Origin: an uncultured bacterium
GTDB lineage: Bacteria; Vulcanimicrobiota; Xenobia; Xenobiales; Xenobiaceae
Length of the DNA stretch: 64,000 bases
NCBI GenBank assembly: GCA_934636825.1
Contig: CAKUBG010000010.1
Span: 12,185 to 76,184 of the forward strand
Direction of reading: 5' to 3'
In this document: positions 8,399 through 17,269 of the stretch, one piece after another
How positions within the stretch are numbered: the stretch's first letter is position 1
Layout of the letters: each line of letters starts with the position of its first letter
The notes under the pieces: generated by a model
The model's database searches: none
What the model was told of the DNA's origin: nothing
Seen by the model: the letters and a program-made list of their open reading frames with translations, nothing else
Translations under genes and position numbers: made by a program

Positions 8399-9289
8399 TT
8401 GAAGTTGTTTACTCAACAAAGACTTAAAAAGTCTGTGTGGTCTAGTTTGGCAATAGGCGCTTCCGGATGTACGATCAATGCGTCAATTATTGAAAATGTG
8501 CGTTTTTTAGCGCCTTTTGTTGATGATATTGAACTTATAGTTTATGAATATGAGGGAGGGGATAATTATCCAACCCTTGCTGAATTAGCCGAAATGGCCG
8601 ACTTGGCTAAGCGTTTCAATTTTGGATATACAGTCCACTTACCATCTTCCTTGTCGGCTCATCCTTTGGATAAAACTTGGCAAAAACGAGCTTTGCGAGA
8701 ATGGCGCCGAGCTATAGAAACTTTGGCTTGCTTAAATCCACGAGCTTACATTTGGCATTGGGAGTCCGAACAATTAGCTTGGCAACCCGCTGCCGATATT
8801 GAAGCTTGGCTTGAGTTTACTGAGCAAACGGCTGAAAAATTTTTGAGTAGCGGTTTGCTGTTGCCAAAGTTGCTTTGCGTAGAAAATCTTAGTTATGATT
8901 ATGCTCTTATTTGGCCAATAGTGCGTCGGTTGGGCCTTTCTGTTTGCTTGGATGTGGGCCATATTTGGAATAGTTGCGGCAATTTATTCCCTTTTATGTC
9001 TGAGCTCTGGCCCAAAGTTGGAGCCATCCATTTGCACGGTGTCAATAGTCAATCTAGATGCGATCATATTGGATTACAACCGGAAAATAGGAAGAATTTG
9101 CGGTTGTTTGTGAGCGAATTACTAGACTTTTTACCTCGACGCAGCCTTGCGGAAGGGCTTTTGCCACTTACTTTTGAGGTTTTTTCTCCGGCTGATTGGC
9201 AAATTTGTTGGCAAGAATTTCGTTGTAGCCATCCGCTTTTGCGCACTTGTCGCCATCCTAAAATCGATTCTTTTGTTGGTTTGCCGTAG
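8399..9289 (+). CDS. cbiR: CbiR-like cobamide-remodelling TIM-barrel hydrolase
   Basis: A 296-residue protein of the xylose-isomerase-like/AP-endonuclease-2 superfamily. Metal-ligand-type residues sit at barrel strand ends: His80 (VHLP), Glu162 (VENL), Asp185/His188 (LDVGH), His211/His213 (IHLHG) and Glu260 (TFEV). CbiR, described from Akkermansia muciniphila, belongs to this superfamily. It hydrolyses the phosphoribosyl bond of cobamides so that CobU/CobS/CobT can rebuild them with another base. The position between cobT and cobU strongly favours that role over sugar isomerase or nuclease. The start is TTG with no clear ribosome site, so the first residues are uncertain. Confidence 0.75.
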   Translation: MKLFTQQRLKKSVWSSLAIGASGCTINASIIENVRFLAPFVDDIELIVYEYEGGDNYPTLAELAEMADLAKRFNFGYTVHLPSSLSAHPLDKTWQKRALREWRRAIETLACLNPRAYIWHWESEQLAWQPAADIEAWLEFTEQTAEKFLSSGLLLPKLLCVENLSYDYALIWPIVRRLGLSVCLDVGHIWNSCGNLFPFMSELWPKVGAIHLHGVNSQSRCDHIGLQPENRKNLRLFVSELLDFLPRRSLAEGLLPLTFEVFSPADWQICWQEFRCSHPLLRTCRHPKIDSFVGLP

Positions 9290-9309
9290 AAACTGGTTGA
9301 GGTTGAAAT

Positions 9310-9915
9310 ATGATTACTTTAGTTTTAGGTGGTGCTCGCAGTGGCAAAAGCGCCTGGGCCGAGCAATATGCCATGTCCTTAGCTGATAAAGCGGAAGAAC
9401 GCTGTTATCTGGCAGCCGGAGTTGCTTGCGATGAGGAAATGGCTAGGCGTATAAAAAAACACCAAGAACGACGCCTTCAACGCTTTTATACTATTGAAGA
9501 ACCTTACGATTTAGGCAAGCGTTTAAAAGAAATAAAAGCTCCTACTAAAGTTGTGCTTATCGATTGTTTGACTACTTGGTTGGGTAATTTAACTTATCGT
9601 GATTCTTTGCGCTCTCAGATTGGGGAAACTGAGAATATTGACGATAATATAGATTGCTTTCCCGAAATCAAAGAGTTGGGCCAAGCTTTACAACAAATGA
9701 CTTTTGATATAATTATGGTCTCCAACGAACTTGGTTGGGGAATAGTCCCTGCCGAGGCTGAAACTCGTCTATTTAGAGATCGTCAGGGGCGTTTAAATCA
9801 ATACATAGCTTCTTTAGCCGATCAAGTAATTTTTACTGTGGCCGGTTTACCTTTAGCTTTAAAGTCTGCTTCCGAAAAAGGTTGCCCCTTAAAGCTGTTT
9901 CGTGATTATTTATGA
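9310..9915 (+). CDS. cobU: Adenosylcobinamide kinase / adenosylcobinamide-phosphate guanylyltransferase
   Basis: Bifunctional enzyme that phosphorylates adenosylcobinamide and then attaches GMP to give AdoCbi-GDP. 201 residues. A P-loop GGARSGKS sits at the N-terminus. The KKHQERR segment carries the histidine that takes the GMP. VSNELGWGIVP and FRDRQGRLNQ are family signatures. GAGG lies about 8 bases before the ATG. Its stop overlaps the cobS ATG. Confidence 0.95.
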   Translation: MITLVLGGARSGKSAWAEQYAMSLADKAEERCYLAAGVACDEEMARRIKKHQERRLQRFYTIEEPYDLGKRLKEIKAPTKVVLIDCLTTWLGNLTYRDSLRSQIGETENIDDNIDCFPEIKELGQALQQMTFDIIMVSNELGWGIVPAEAETRLFRDRQGRLNQYIASLADQVIFTVAGLPLALKSASEKGCPLKLFRDYL

Positions 9916-10766
9916 AAGAATTATTTGGGCTGACGTCAGCTTTTAGAATTTTAAGTATATTGCCCTGCTGGGGAGAAAATTCTTCTAAATATGGGCGCAT
10001 TTTAGCTTGGAGTCCTGTGGTGGGACTGGTTATAAGTTTAATATGCACAATTCCTTATGTTTTATTTACTCGTCTTACGCTTTGTGTTCTGCTTGCTGAT
10101 AGTCCTTGTACAGAAGACAAGTGCATCGAGCTTTTTATTTCTTTACTAGGAGCTGTCTTTTATGTAGGCTGTGAAGCTTTTTTAACTCGCGGCTTCCATC
10201 TAGACGGTTTAGCCGATACTTTTGATGGTTGGGGAGGAGGCTGGACAAAGGAAAATACGCTAAAAATCATGCGTGACTCTCATATCGGCTCTTTTGGTAC
10301 TATAGCTTTAATTGTGGTGTTAGCTGTCAAAACGCTTGGTGTAGCTGTTTTGCTCTATTTTTCGAAATACGTTTGGCTAATATTTATGCCTGTATTTTCG
10401 CGTACTCTAATGGTGGGACAAGCGGCCTTTAATCGATATGCTCGAGAAGGTGAGAGCTTAGCAGGTAGTGTGGTGAGTGATACTCAGCCTAGACATGCTA
10501 TTGCTGCCGTCATTGTTTGTATTGTTGTTGGAGCGATCGTTAGCCTGATTGGCAGCTTTATTTCAGTAAAAGCATTACACGCCGCCAATATTGTGCCGAC
10601 AGTTTGTTTAGTGTTGGGAGTTATCCTTACGGCGACTATTGCTTTTATCAGTCGTCGCCGTATAGAAGGTGTTACTGGAGACGTGCTGGGAGCTACAGTC
10701 GAGCTTAATGAAGCTCTATTCTTGTGGTCGGCAGCTCTGTATTGCTGTCTTTTGGCAGCAAAATAA
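9912..10766 (+). CDS. cobS: Adenosylcobinamide-GDP ribazoletransferase (cobalamin synthase)
   Basis: Integral membrane enzyme that joins AdoCbi-GDP to the activated lower ligand. 284 residues with several hydrophobic helices. The signature HLDGLADTFDG and the RDSHIGSFG segment are present. The ATG at 9912 overlaps the cobU stop as ATGA. It completes the nucleotide-loop set CobT/CobU/CobS; no CobC phosphatase is adjacent. An inverted repeat with a short T tract follows at 10805-10840. Confidence 0.95.
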   Translation: MKELFGLTSAFRILSILPCWGENSSKYGRILAWSPVVGLVISLICTIPYVLFTRLTLCVLLADSPCTEDKCIELFISLLGAVFYVGCEAFLTRGFHLDGLADTFDGWGGGWTKENTLKIMRDSHIGSFGTIALIVVLAVKTLGVAVLLYFSKYVWLIFMPVFSRTLMVGQAAFNRYAREGESLAGSVVSDTQPRHAIAAVIVCIVVGAIVSLIGSFISVKALHAANIVPTVCLVLGVILTATIAFISRRRIEGVTGDVLGATVELNEALFLWSAALYCCLLAAK

Positions 10767-10804
10767 GTAAATAACTGAAAAAGTTAGGCCTGCTACTTAA
10801 AGTT

Positions 10805-10840
10805 GCGGCTACACTAAAAAAAGCTTAGGTAGCCGCTTTT
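10805..10840 (+). terminator. Terminator after cobS
   Basis: GCGGCTAC (10805-10812) pairs with GTAGCCGC (10829-10836), followed by TTTT. The T tract is short. The hairpin could also serve the convergent gene ending at 10865. Confidence 0.65.
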
Positions 10841-10864
10841 GGATGGTGCTACTTAGTTTAACAA

Positions 10865-11347
10865 CTAGTTGAAGCGCATAACAGCTATGCTGCCTTTATG
10901 AACGACAATTTGTAAAGCCAGCTTGTCATAATAATAAAGGCGTACATCTTTGCCCGCTCCGGTTTCAATACGATCGGCTTTGCCCAATACTTTGGTTATT
11001 TGAGTCTCGGAGTCGCCTCGCTTGAGTACCGTCTGCCCGTTGGCTTCTAATTGGCTGCCCACAATAATTTTAGCTAAACCGTTTTTGAATACAATTTGTG
11101 GATCACTAAGGTTAGCCGGAGCGCCGGGTTTCTTGCGGTAGTTCCAAGAATTTCCTTTTTTAGCTTTAAAAGTCGGCTGTCCGACCGCTTGCAAAACTTG
11201 CTCTTGATTCATGCCAGGGGAGGCATATCTAATGGTATACTTTACCGCGTTTTGCTTAGCTTGAGCTGTCGTACCGAAGCTCCACAATAAACAGCATATT
11301 GATAAAATACATAGTATCGCGCTTAAGTGAACTTTTATCTTTTGCAT
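10865..11347 (-). CDS. Secreted protein with two BamE/SmpA-like repeats
   Basis: 160 residues with a signal peptide (hydrophobic residues about 8-24, ending TAQA). Two similar segments, GMNQEQVLQAVGQPT and RGDSETQITKVLGKAD, match the G/D-x5-V-x3-LGxP pattern of SmpA/OmlA (BamE)-like domains. It is probably periplasmic; no lipobox is seen. Possible role in the envelope, but the match is to a short motif only. ATG start; a weak GGAAAG lies about 14 bases upstream. Confidence 0.55.
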   Translation of the reverse strand: MQKIKVHLSAILCILSICCLLWSFGTTAQAKQNAVKYTIRYASPGMNQEQVLQAVGQPTFKAKKGNSWNYRKKPGAPANLSDPQIVFKNGLAKIIVGSQLEANGQTVLKRGDSETQITKVLGKADRIETGAGKDVRLYYYDKLALQIVVHKGSIAVMRFN

Positions 11348-11555
11348 AAAAATATCACGCTTTCCTTACAGATATTTTCCCGTTGCTTGAACTTCTCTTT
11401 ACAAATTGTATTCCTCTAGCTTTTGGGCAGGGAGAGCACTTCAAGCAGTTAATTAGAGAGATCTTGAGATTAGAGTTGTTTTTTGACAGTCTGTTTTGTT
11501 TCAAAAATCAAAGACTAAAATCAACATAAACTGAAGGCGTCTAGTGATTATATCT

Positions 11556-11561
11556 TATAAT
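11556..11561 (+). promoter_or_regulatory. Candidate -10 box for the RNA methyltransferase gene
   Basis: A perfect TATAAT lies 38 bases before the ATG at 11599. The expected -35 position (11533-11538) reads GAAGGC, a poor match. Confidence 0.45.
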
Positions 11562-11598
11562 TAGGCGACGGTGTTTTTTTACAAGGTAGAGCGAATTT

Positions 11599-12732
11599 AT
11601 GAAATTTAATTTAATAGCTTCTTGCGCTTTGGGGCTAGAATCTGTAGTTGCTCGTGAACTGAACAATTTGGGTATGGCTGAAGTACATGCCGATAATGGA
11701 CGAGTCAGCTTTATCGGCGATGAATCGGCTATTTGTCGAGCCAATTTGTGGTTGCGCAGTGCCGATAGAGTTTGGTGGAGCCTAAAAAAATTTCCTTGTA
11801 CAAATTTTGAAGAGCTGTTTTTAGGCGTAAAATCTATTCCTTGGTCGGAACTTCTGCCGGTCAATGCTGAATTTCCCGTAGATGCTCATACTTATAGATC
11901 GTTATTGACCAGCTTGCCTGCCATCCAGAGAACGGCCAAAAAGGCCATAGTTGAAGTTATGCAAGCTCGCTATCGTCGTACAGTTTTGGATGAAACTGGA
12001 GCCCATTTCCCAGTCAAAATATTCTTGGCTAACGATGAATGTGAAGTGCTGTTAGATACTTCCGGATCGGGGTTACATAAACGCGGATATCGTACTTGGA
12101 ATGCTCCGGCTCCTTTGCGTGAAACTTTGGCGGCCGGTTTAGTGCAACTGAGTTATTGGAATAAAGACAGATTGTTGGTTGATCCTTTTTGCGGCTCGGG
12201 CACAATTTGTATTGAAGCAGCTATGTTGGGGCTCAATATGGCTCCCGGACTGACTAGAAAATTTGCCGCTGAAGGCTGGTCTTTTGTAGGTAGCCAAAAT
12301 TGGCAAAATGCTTTAGAAGAAGCTGAAGATCTTTTTGATCGTCAGACGACTTTGCATATCGCAGGTTTTGACAATAACCCCAAAACTTTGAAATTGGCTC
12401 GCCTTCACTTGCAACAGTGTGGTTTGGAAGATCGAGGGATCCATTTTCAAGAGCGCGACGTAAGAGACTTTTCAACTTCGGCAAAATATGGAGTAATTAT
12501 TACTAATCCACCCTATGGCGAGCGACTTTTGGATATAGAAGAGGCTGAAGATTTATATGCTATTTTGGGTAATTTGCGAGCCCAAATGAGCGATTGGTCT
12601 TTTTATATTATATCTTCACATCCTGAATTTGAAGCTTGTTTCGGTGCTAAAGCTCAGCGCAAACGTAAATTATACAACGGTATGATCGCTTGCAACTATT
12701 TTCAATATCCCGGCCCTAAGCCTAAAAACTAA
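11599..12732 (+). CDS. THUMP-domain class I SAM-dependent RNA methyltransferase (RlmL/YpsC-like)
   Basis: 377 residues. The N-terminal THUMP region (about 1-150) is followed by a Rossmann methyltransferase. LVDPFCGSGTICIEAA is the SAM-binding motif I, and ITNPPYGERL is the NPPY motif used for N2-methylation of guanine. This matches the YpsC family and the N-terminal half of RlmL, which makes m2G in 23S rRNA. The RlmK half is absent, which is common outside gammaproteobacteria. Followed by a strong bidirectional terminator. Confidence 0.85.
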   Translation: MKFNLIASCALGLESVVARELNNLGMAEVHADNGRVSFIGDESAICRANLWLRSADRVWWSLKKFPCTNFEELFLGVKSIPWSELLPVNAEFPVDAHTYRSLLTSLPAIQRTAKKAIVEVMQARYRRTVLDETGAHFPVKIFLANDECEVLLDTSGSGLHKRGYRTWNAPAPLRETLAAGLVQLSYWNKDRLLVDPFCGSGTICIEAAMLGLNMAPGLTRKFAAEGWSFVGSQNWQNALEEAEDLFDRQTTLHIAGFDNNPKTLKLARLHLQQCGLEDRGIHFQERDVRDFSTSAKYGVIITNPPYGERLLDIEEAEDLYAILGNLRAQMSDWSFYIISSHPEFEACFGAKAQRKRKLYNGMIACNYFQYPGPKPKN

Positions 12733-12756
12733 TATTTAAACATTATAAATTGAAGT

Positions 12757-12809
12757 AAAAAATGGCGCCCTACGCCTAATAATAGACAAACACAGGGCGC
12801 CATTTTTTT
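12757..12809. terminator. Bidirectional terminator between convergent genes
   Basis: AAAAAATGGCGCCCT (12757-12771) pairs with AGGGCGCCATTTTTT (from 12794). It has A tracts and T tracts on the proper sides for both strands. Confidence 0.92.
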
Positions 12810-12857
12810 GTTTTTTACTATAACGGCTGAGCAACCGTGAGATCTTAACGACAAAAG

Positions 12858-13484
12858 CTATTGCAATAAACTGGAAAGCACTTTAGCGGCCGGATCTTGA
12901 GGATCAATTTCTAAACAACGGCGCAACGACGCTCTAGCTCCGTCAAAGTCACCAGTTTTATATTGCATAAGAGCCATATTGTAACAAGCTTCTCTATGAT
13001 TGGGATCAAATTTCAAAGCGAGTTTAAACTCACGGCAAGCTTGATCTAAGAAACTTTCCGTTTCTGACATAGATAGGCCCAGAGTAAAATGGACGTCGGC
13101 TTGTTTAGGATCGGCCTTAAACTCTTTGGCAGCGTGCTCCGGCTTACTGAAAAGCTTTTTCAGCCAGCGCATAACTGGAGATTTCTCTTCCGGCTCTTCA
13201 GATTTTTTAGAGGTACCTTTATCTATTTTGGTACGCACGGAAGACTTGGCAAAACGACGTACCTTAAACTGAGGCTGACTGTCATACTCTTTGCGCTTTG
13301 CTTTATCGTTCAGAACATTGTAAGCTTCGATCAGTTCTTTCATTTTCTGATCGGCTTCATTTTTCATATCAGGATTGGCATCGGGATGATACTTTTTAGA
13401 AAGCGCTCTATAAGCTTTCTTGATCTCTTCCGGCGAAGCGATAGGCGCCACACCTAAAACTACATAATAATCTCGTTTAGCCAA
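12858..13484 (-). CDS. J-domain (DnaJ-like) protein with C-terminal TPRs
   Basis: About 208 residues. J domain at 1-66: AKRDYYVVLGV, then the HPD motif in KKYHPDANPD that stimulates DnaK ATPase. There is no G/F-rich region or zinc finger. The C-terminal third has TPR-like helix pairs (ACYNMALMQYKTGDFDGA). I choose the TTG at 13484 because GAGG (13494-13491) sits 6 bases upstream and the J domain begins at once. A longer frame to 13553 would add 23 unlikely residues. Probably a specialised Hsp70 co-chaperone; its client is unknown. Confidence 0.8.
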   Translation of the reverse strand: MAKRDYYVVLGVAPIASPEEIKKAYRALSKKYHPDANPDMKNEADQKMKELIEAYNVLNDKAKRKEYDSQPQFKVRRFAKSSVRTKIDKGTSKKSEEPEEKSPVMRWLKKLFSKPEHAAKEFKADPKQADVHFTLGLSMSETESFLDQACREFKLALKFDPNHREACYNMALMQYKTGDFDGARASLRRCLEIDPQDPAAKVLSSLLQ

Positions 13485-13852
13485 CTTATGCCTCTTCTCT
13501 ATCGCCAGATGCAGCGAAATTAACGTGGTCTGTAGCTTGTAATTGCCAGACAAAACGGGGATAACAACTTATTCTATTGCCACTAGGGCAGCAAATTATG
13601 TTGTTTTTCTCCGCTGCGGATGACGTCTCAGCCGCATTTGTTGCTTCTTGTAACGAATTGTAAACTATTGACAATCCGTGCATATTTGTTAGACGACAAG
13701 CCCGCTGCATTTCTGCGCAGTGCTCTAAAAGCCCTGCCGAGAGCATCAAGAGGAACTTAGAGCCTATCTTAAAAAATACAAAGAAAAAAAGACGAGACTT
13801 GCCGGTTGCTCTTACTGGCAATAGCTCGGCGTAAAACTTTTGGAATACGACT
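13485..13852. other. Divergent intergenic region
   Basis: 368 bp without a convincing gene. TGCTCT and AGAGCA can pair around 13720-13750, and TTGCC/GGCAA around 13800-13820. A TTGACA occurs near 13669 on the + strand without a good -10. Open frames here are shadows. I see no tRNA or known RNA. Confidence 0.4.
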
Positions 13853-14536
13853 ATGCACAATTGGGACGAATATTTAGCCGCTCGCACCTGGCTTGAGGAA
13901 CACGAATTATCGACTGTAAGTCCTGTACTTGTCAGACAGGATGAATTTTCCGAAGCGGACACAGTTTTACTCGGTAAACATAAAGATTTAGCTGTGGAAA
14001 CCGACTGTCCGCAAGTTGCTCTCGATTGTGCTTCATATGGAATCTCGCCTAAAAATATCTTTTTTAGAACTGATAGTGGTTGGGATGAGTTTGTTGCTAA
14101 ATTAGAGGGCAAATGTCGCTTTTTGCTAGACACTAAAGATGACGTCAAACGAATCGATTATTTGGTAGAGCCTTATTTGCAAACTGGTTATTTGGAAACA
14201 GTAGCTATCAAACTGAAAATCGGTACAAAAGTTTGTGACGTTTTTTCCGATATCAATATTGAAGAATTTTCCCGTTGGATAAAGTTCTCTCGTTGCTTGG
14301 CTGTGCGCAGCATCTTTGTTTCTTGGGAACAAGTTGACGATTGGGCATGTGAAGTTCGCAAGGCTTTCAGTCTAATCAAAAGAATCCGCTCCGATATGCC
14401 GTGTTTATTTACTTCATTTTGTTTGGAAGGCGTAGCTGAGCCGCTTATGAGAGGAGATAGCAATTTGCTAAAAACTATGCAAATGCTGGCAGCTTTAAAT
14501 GATACCTCTCTCTATGCCAATTTCTATATAAAATAG
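13853..14536 (+). CDS. Uncharacterised 227-residue protein
   Basis: ATG start, soluble, with no signal peptide. I do not recognise the family. The middle (DCASYGISPKNIFF, then FLLDTKDDVKRID, then AIKLKIG) follows the strand-helix rhythm of the alanine-racemase/decarboxylase barrel (fold type III). The N-terminal part that would carry the PLP lysine is missing, so that is only a weak structural hint. It stands alone between the divergent J-domain gene and the convergent dehydrogenase cluster. Confidence 0.55.
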   Translation: MHNWDEYLAARTWLEEHELSTVSPVLVRQDEFSEADTVLLGKHKDLAVETDCPQVALDCASYGISPKNIFFRTDSGWDEFVAKLEGKCRFLLDTKDDVKRIDYLVEPYLQTGYLETVAIKLKIGTKVCDVFSDINIEEFSRWIKFSRCLAVRSIFVSWEQVDDWACEVRKAFSLIKRIRSDMPCLFTSFCLEGVAEPLMRGDSNLLKTMQMLAALNDTSLYANFYIK

Positions 14537-14593
14537 CTGAAACTGAATTTTCGCAAGAAAACCCAGCTTCAGCTTGTAGAGAGAGCCTACTTC

Positions 14594-17158
14594 TTATTTT
14601 TTGCGATAGGGAGTATCTTCTAAAGGTAAGCTCTGGCGGAATTTGCCATCAAGACGATAGTAAGCGTGGGCGCAAGCTGGAGCTGTAGGGATCATACACA
14701 ACTCGCCGCAACCTTTGGCACCCAATGAATATGGCAACTCGTCGCCTTTAGCAGGGCGGCAAAGAATAACTTCCAGCTCCGGAGCTTCTGTAGCTCTCAT
14801 AAAACCTATAGTGCCAAATTTGTTTTGGGGACGGCCATCGACACAAACAAATTTTTCGCTCACTCCGTAGCCTATACCCATGAGCATACCCCCTTCGATT
14901 TGACCTTCAACAGATTGAATGTTGACCGGCACTCCTACATCAAAGGCGGATACAGCTTTTTCTATACGTCCTTGAGAGTTGAGAATTACCACTTGAGCCC
15001 CATAAGAATAAGATACATGGCTTATGGGGTTCTCTTTTATGGCTCCCAGAGGATCTGTTTGTACTGAATATTCTCCTAAAAATTCGTGTCCTTCCAAGTC
15101 GGCAAGAGTATGGCCGTTAGCTAAGGCGTGCTTAAGCTTTTCGCCTACACGGCGAGCTGCTTCACCGGTAACTACCGTCTGGCGTGAAGCTGTCGAAGTT
15201 CCAGAATTCGGTGTGCGTACAGTGTCGGCATTTTCAAAGACGAATAGTGCCGGATCGAGATTTGATACGTGGCAAATTTCAGTTAAGACCATCTGGCCGA
15301 TGCCTTGTCCCATGCAAGCAGCAGAAGTGCGAATATGAATTTTGCCATTTTCTATCGATAAAAGCACACGACCGATGTCTTTTTTACCCATGCCTGTACC
15401 GGAATTTTTGAATCCGCAAGCAATGCCTGCGTAAGGATTGGCATAATAAATATCTTTAATGGCGTCTAAACAAGCAGCCATATTAGTGTTGGGATCGGCT
15501 TTTTGGCCATTGGGTAATTTGTCTCCCGGTTTTATAACATTGCGACGGCGGAATTCCCAAGGATCAATACCAACTTTTTCAGCTAAAAGGTTGATATTCA
15601 TTTCGGTGGCAAAGCAACTTTGGGCTACACCAAAGCCGCGGAATGCTCCGGATACAACATTATTTGTATAAACTGACATGCCTAAAATGTCGACGTTTTG
15701 GTAATTGTAAGGGCCGGCTGCGTGGGTGCAAGCTCGATGTAAGACTGGGCCGCCTAAAGAAGCGTAAGCGCCGGTATCGGCAATAATGAGCGCTTTCATG
15801 GCAGTCAAATGTCCGTTTTCATCGCAAGCTGTCGTAAACTCCATTTCCATAGGGTGACGCTTAACGTGATAATTAAGTGATTCTTGACGTGAATATTTTA
15901 CTTTAACTGGCTTTTTTAAGAGCCAAGCGGCCAACACGGCGTATTGCTGTACTGACATGTCTTCTTTGCCACCGAAACCACCGCCAACTAAAGGAGCACG
16001 GCAGTGTATTTTTTCTGCTGGCAGTTGTAGCATTTGCGCACATTCGCGCTGTACATCATAGACTGATTGGCTACTGGTATAAACTAATAAACCGTCTTGG
16101 CCTTCAGGAATGGCTACACAACATTCCGGTTCCATGAAGCCGTGCTCTTGCCAAGAAGTTTTATATTTGCGAGTGACGACATATCGGGAATTTTTGATGG
16201 CTGTTTCGGCGTCGCCACGAACTAAGTTGGCTCGACTCATAATGTTGCCATCGGGATGTATTAGAGGAGCGTCGCCGCGTAAAGCTTCAAAGGGACTGGT
16301 GACAGGAGTAAGCTCTGTATATTCTATTTCAACTAAAGAGTAGAGTTCATCAAGGTATTCTTTGCTATCGGCAACTACCACTGCTAATACGTTTCCTATA
16401 TAACGGGTAATGTCGCCTTCACCCATAATGACGTCCCAGTCTTGTTTGATATGGCCGATTTTATTGCAAGGGACGTCGGCTTTTACCAATACACGCAAGC
16501 AATGGGGGTGGACTTCAGCTTTGCTTATATCAATTTTGTCAATGTGTGCTCGAGGATATTTGGCATAGACCGGCTTGGCATATACCATACCTTCGACAAC
16601 TAGATCATCGACAAAGAGGCCCGATCCGTTTACTTTTTCGGCAGCATCGATACGTTTGGCATGTTCATCCATGTGCAATTCAGTCGGATCTTGTGGAATG
16701 GCTTTATGTTCGCGAAAAAATTCAGCTGCTAAAAGTATGGCTTCTTCAATTTTTTTATAACCTGTACAACGGCACAAGTTGCCACGGATAGCTTGTTTTA
16801 CTTCAGCATGAGTCGGATTTAAATTTGTATCTAATAAACTTTTAGCTGAAATTATCATACCAGGTATACAAAAACCACATTGCACAGCGCCAGCTTGAGC
16901 AAAACAGTGCTCATAAATGCGCATTTCCTGTGGCTCGATGCCCTCAACCGTGATAATTTGCTTGCCTTGCAACTTGCTGAGCGGCATGAGGCATGCTTTA
17001 GTTTTTTTGCCGTCTACTAGCACTGTACATGTGCCGCAGACGCCTTCACTGCATCCGTCTTTGGTAGCTGTCAAATGGAGATCGTCGCGCAGGAAAGCAA
17101 GCAACTTCTTGTCTTGTTCCGAGGTATACTCCTTGCCATTTATTAGCACTTTAAACAT
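14594..17158 (-). CDS. Fused [2Fe-2S]/molybdopterin dehydrogenase, selenium-dependent xanthine dehydrogenase type
   Basis: 854 residues. Residues 1-160 are a two-cluster Fe-S domain: CSEGVCGTC for the plant-type cluster, then CGFCIPGM with CRCTGY for the second. The rest is the molybdenum domain: GGGFGGKED, AFRGFGVAQ, GMGQGIGQ and the C-terminal GAKGCGE with the catalytic glutamate. Length and fusion match the selenium-dependent xanthine dehydrogenase family (about 850 residues). Selenium there is a labile ligand and cannot be read from sequence, and selD, yqeB and yqeC are not nearby, so the selenium claim is tentative. GGAG lies about 10 bases before the ATG. It sits behind an internal terminator and may have its own promoter. 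Confidence 0.82.
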   Translation of the reverse strand: MFKVLINGKEYTSEQDKKLLAFLRDDLHLTATKDGCSEGVCGTCTVLVDGKKTKACLMPLSKLQGKQIITVEGIEPQEMRIYEHCFAQAGAVQCGFCIPGMIISAKSLLDTNLNPTHAEVKQAIRGNLCRCTGYKKIEEAILLAAEFFREHKAIPQDPTELHMDEHAKRIDAAEKVNGSGLFVDDLVVEGMVYAKPVYAKYPRAHIDKIDISKAEVHPHCLRVLVKADVPCNKIGHIKQDWDVIMGEGDITRYIGNVLAVVVADSKEYLDELYSLVEIEYTELTPVTSPFEALRGDAPLIHPDGNIMSRANLVRGDAETAIKNSRYVVTRKYKTSWQEHGFMEPECCVAIPEGQDGLLVYTSSQSVYDVQRECAQMLQLPAEKIHCRAPLVGGGFGGKEDMSVQQYAVLAAWLLKKPVKVKYSRQESLNYHVKRHPMEMEFTTACDENGHLTAMKALIIADTGAYASLGGPVLHRACTHAAGPYNYQNVDILGMSVYTNNVVSGAFRGFGVAQSCFATEMNINLLAEKVGIDPWEFRRRNVIKPGDKLPNGQKADPNTNMAACLDAIKDIYYANPYAGIACGFKNSGTGMGKKDIGRVLLSIENGKIHIRTSAACMGQGIGQMVLTEICHVSNLDPALFVFENADTVRTPNSGTSTASRQTVVTGEAARRVGEKLKHALANGHTLADLEGHEFLGEYSVQTDPLGAIKENPISHVSYSYGAQVVILNSQGRIEKAVSAFDVGVPVNIQSVEGQIEGGMLMGIGYGVSEKFVCVDGRPQNKFGTIGFMRATEAPELEVILCRPAKGDELPYSLGAKGCGELCMIPTAPACAHAYYRLDGKFRQSLPLEDTPYRKK

Positions 17159-17198
17159 GAGCCGATCTCCTTAACAAAAATGGTTGTTGTGTAATTTC

Positions 17199-17230
17199 AA
17201 AAACAGAGCGTCCTTTGCAGAACGCTCTGT
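17199..17230 (-). terminator. Terminator between the FAD subunit and the fused dehydrogenase
   Basis: ACAGAGCGT and ACGCTCTGT (17203-17211 / 17222-17230) form a perfect 9-bp stem. Read leftward it is followed by TTTT. It splits the molybdenum cluster into two units or attenuates the fused gene. Confidence 0.8.
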
Positions 17231-17269
17231 CTTTTTCTTTGAGCTGAGCTTGTTAGAACAGCTTATAGA

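Noticed and set aside
13486..14148. Long minus-strand open frame over the unknown gene
   Set aside because: It lies antisense to 13853-14536, is rich in Ser/Cys/Lys with no recognisable domain, and looks like a shadow.
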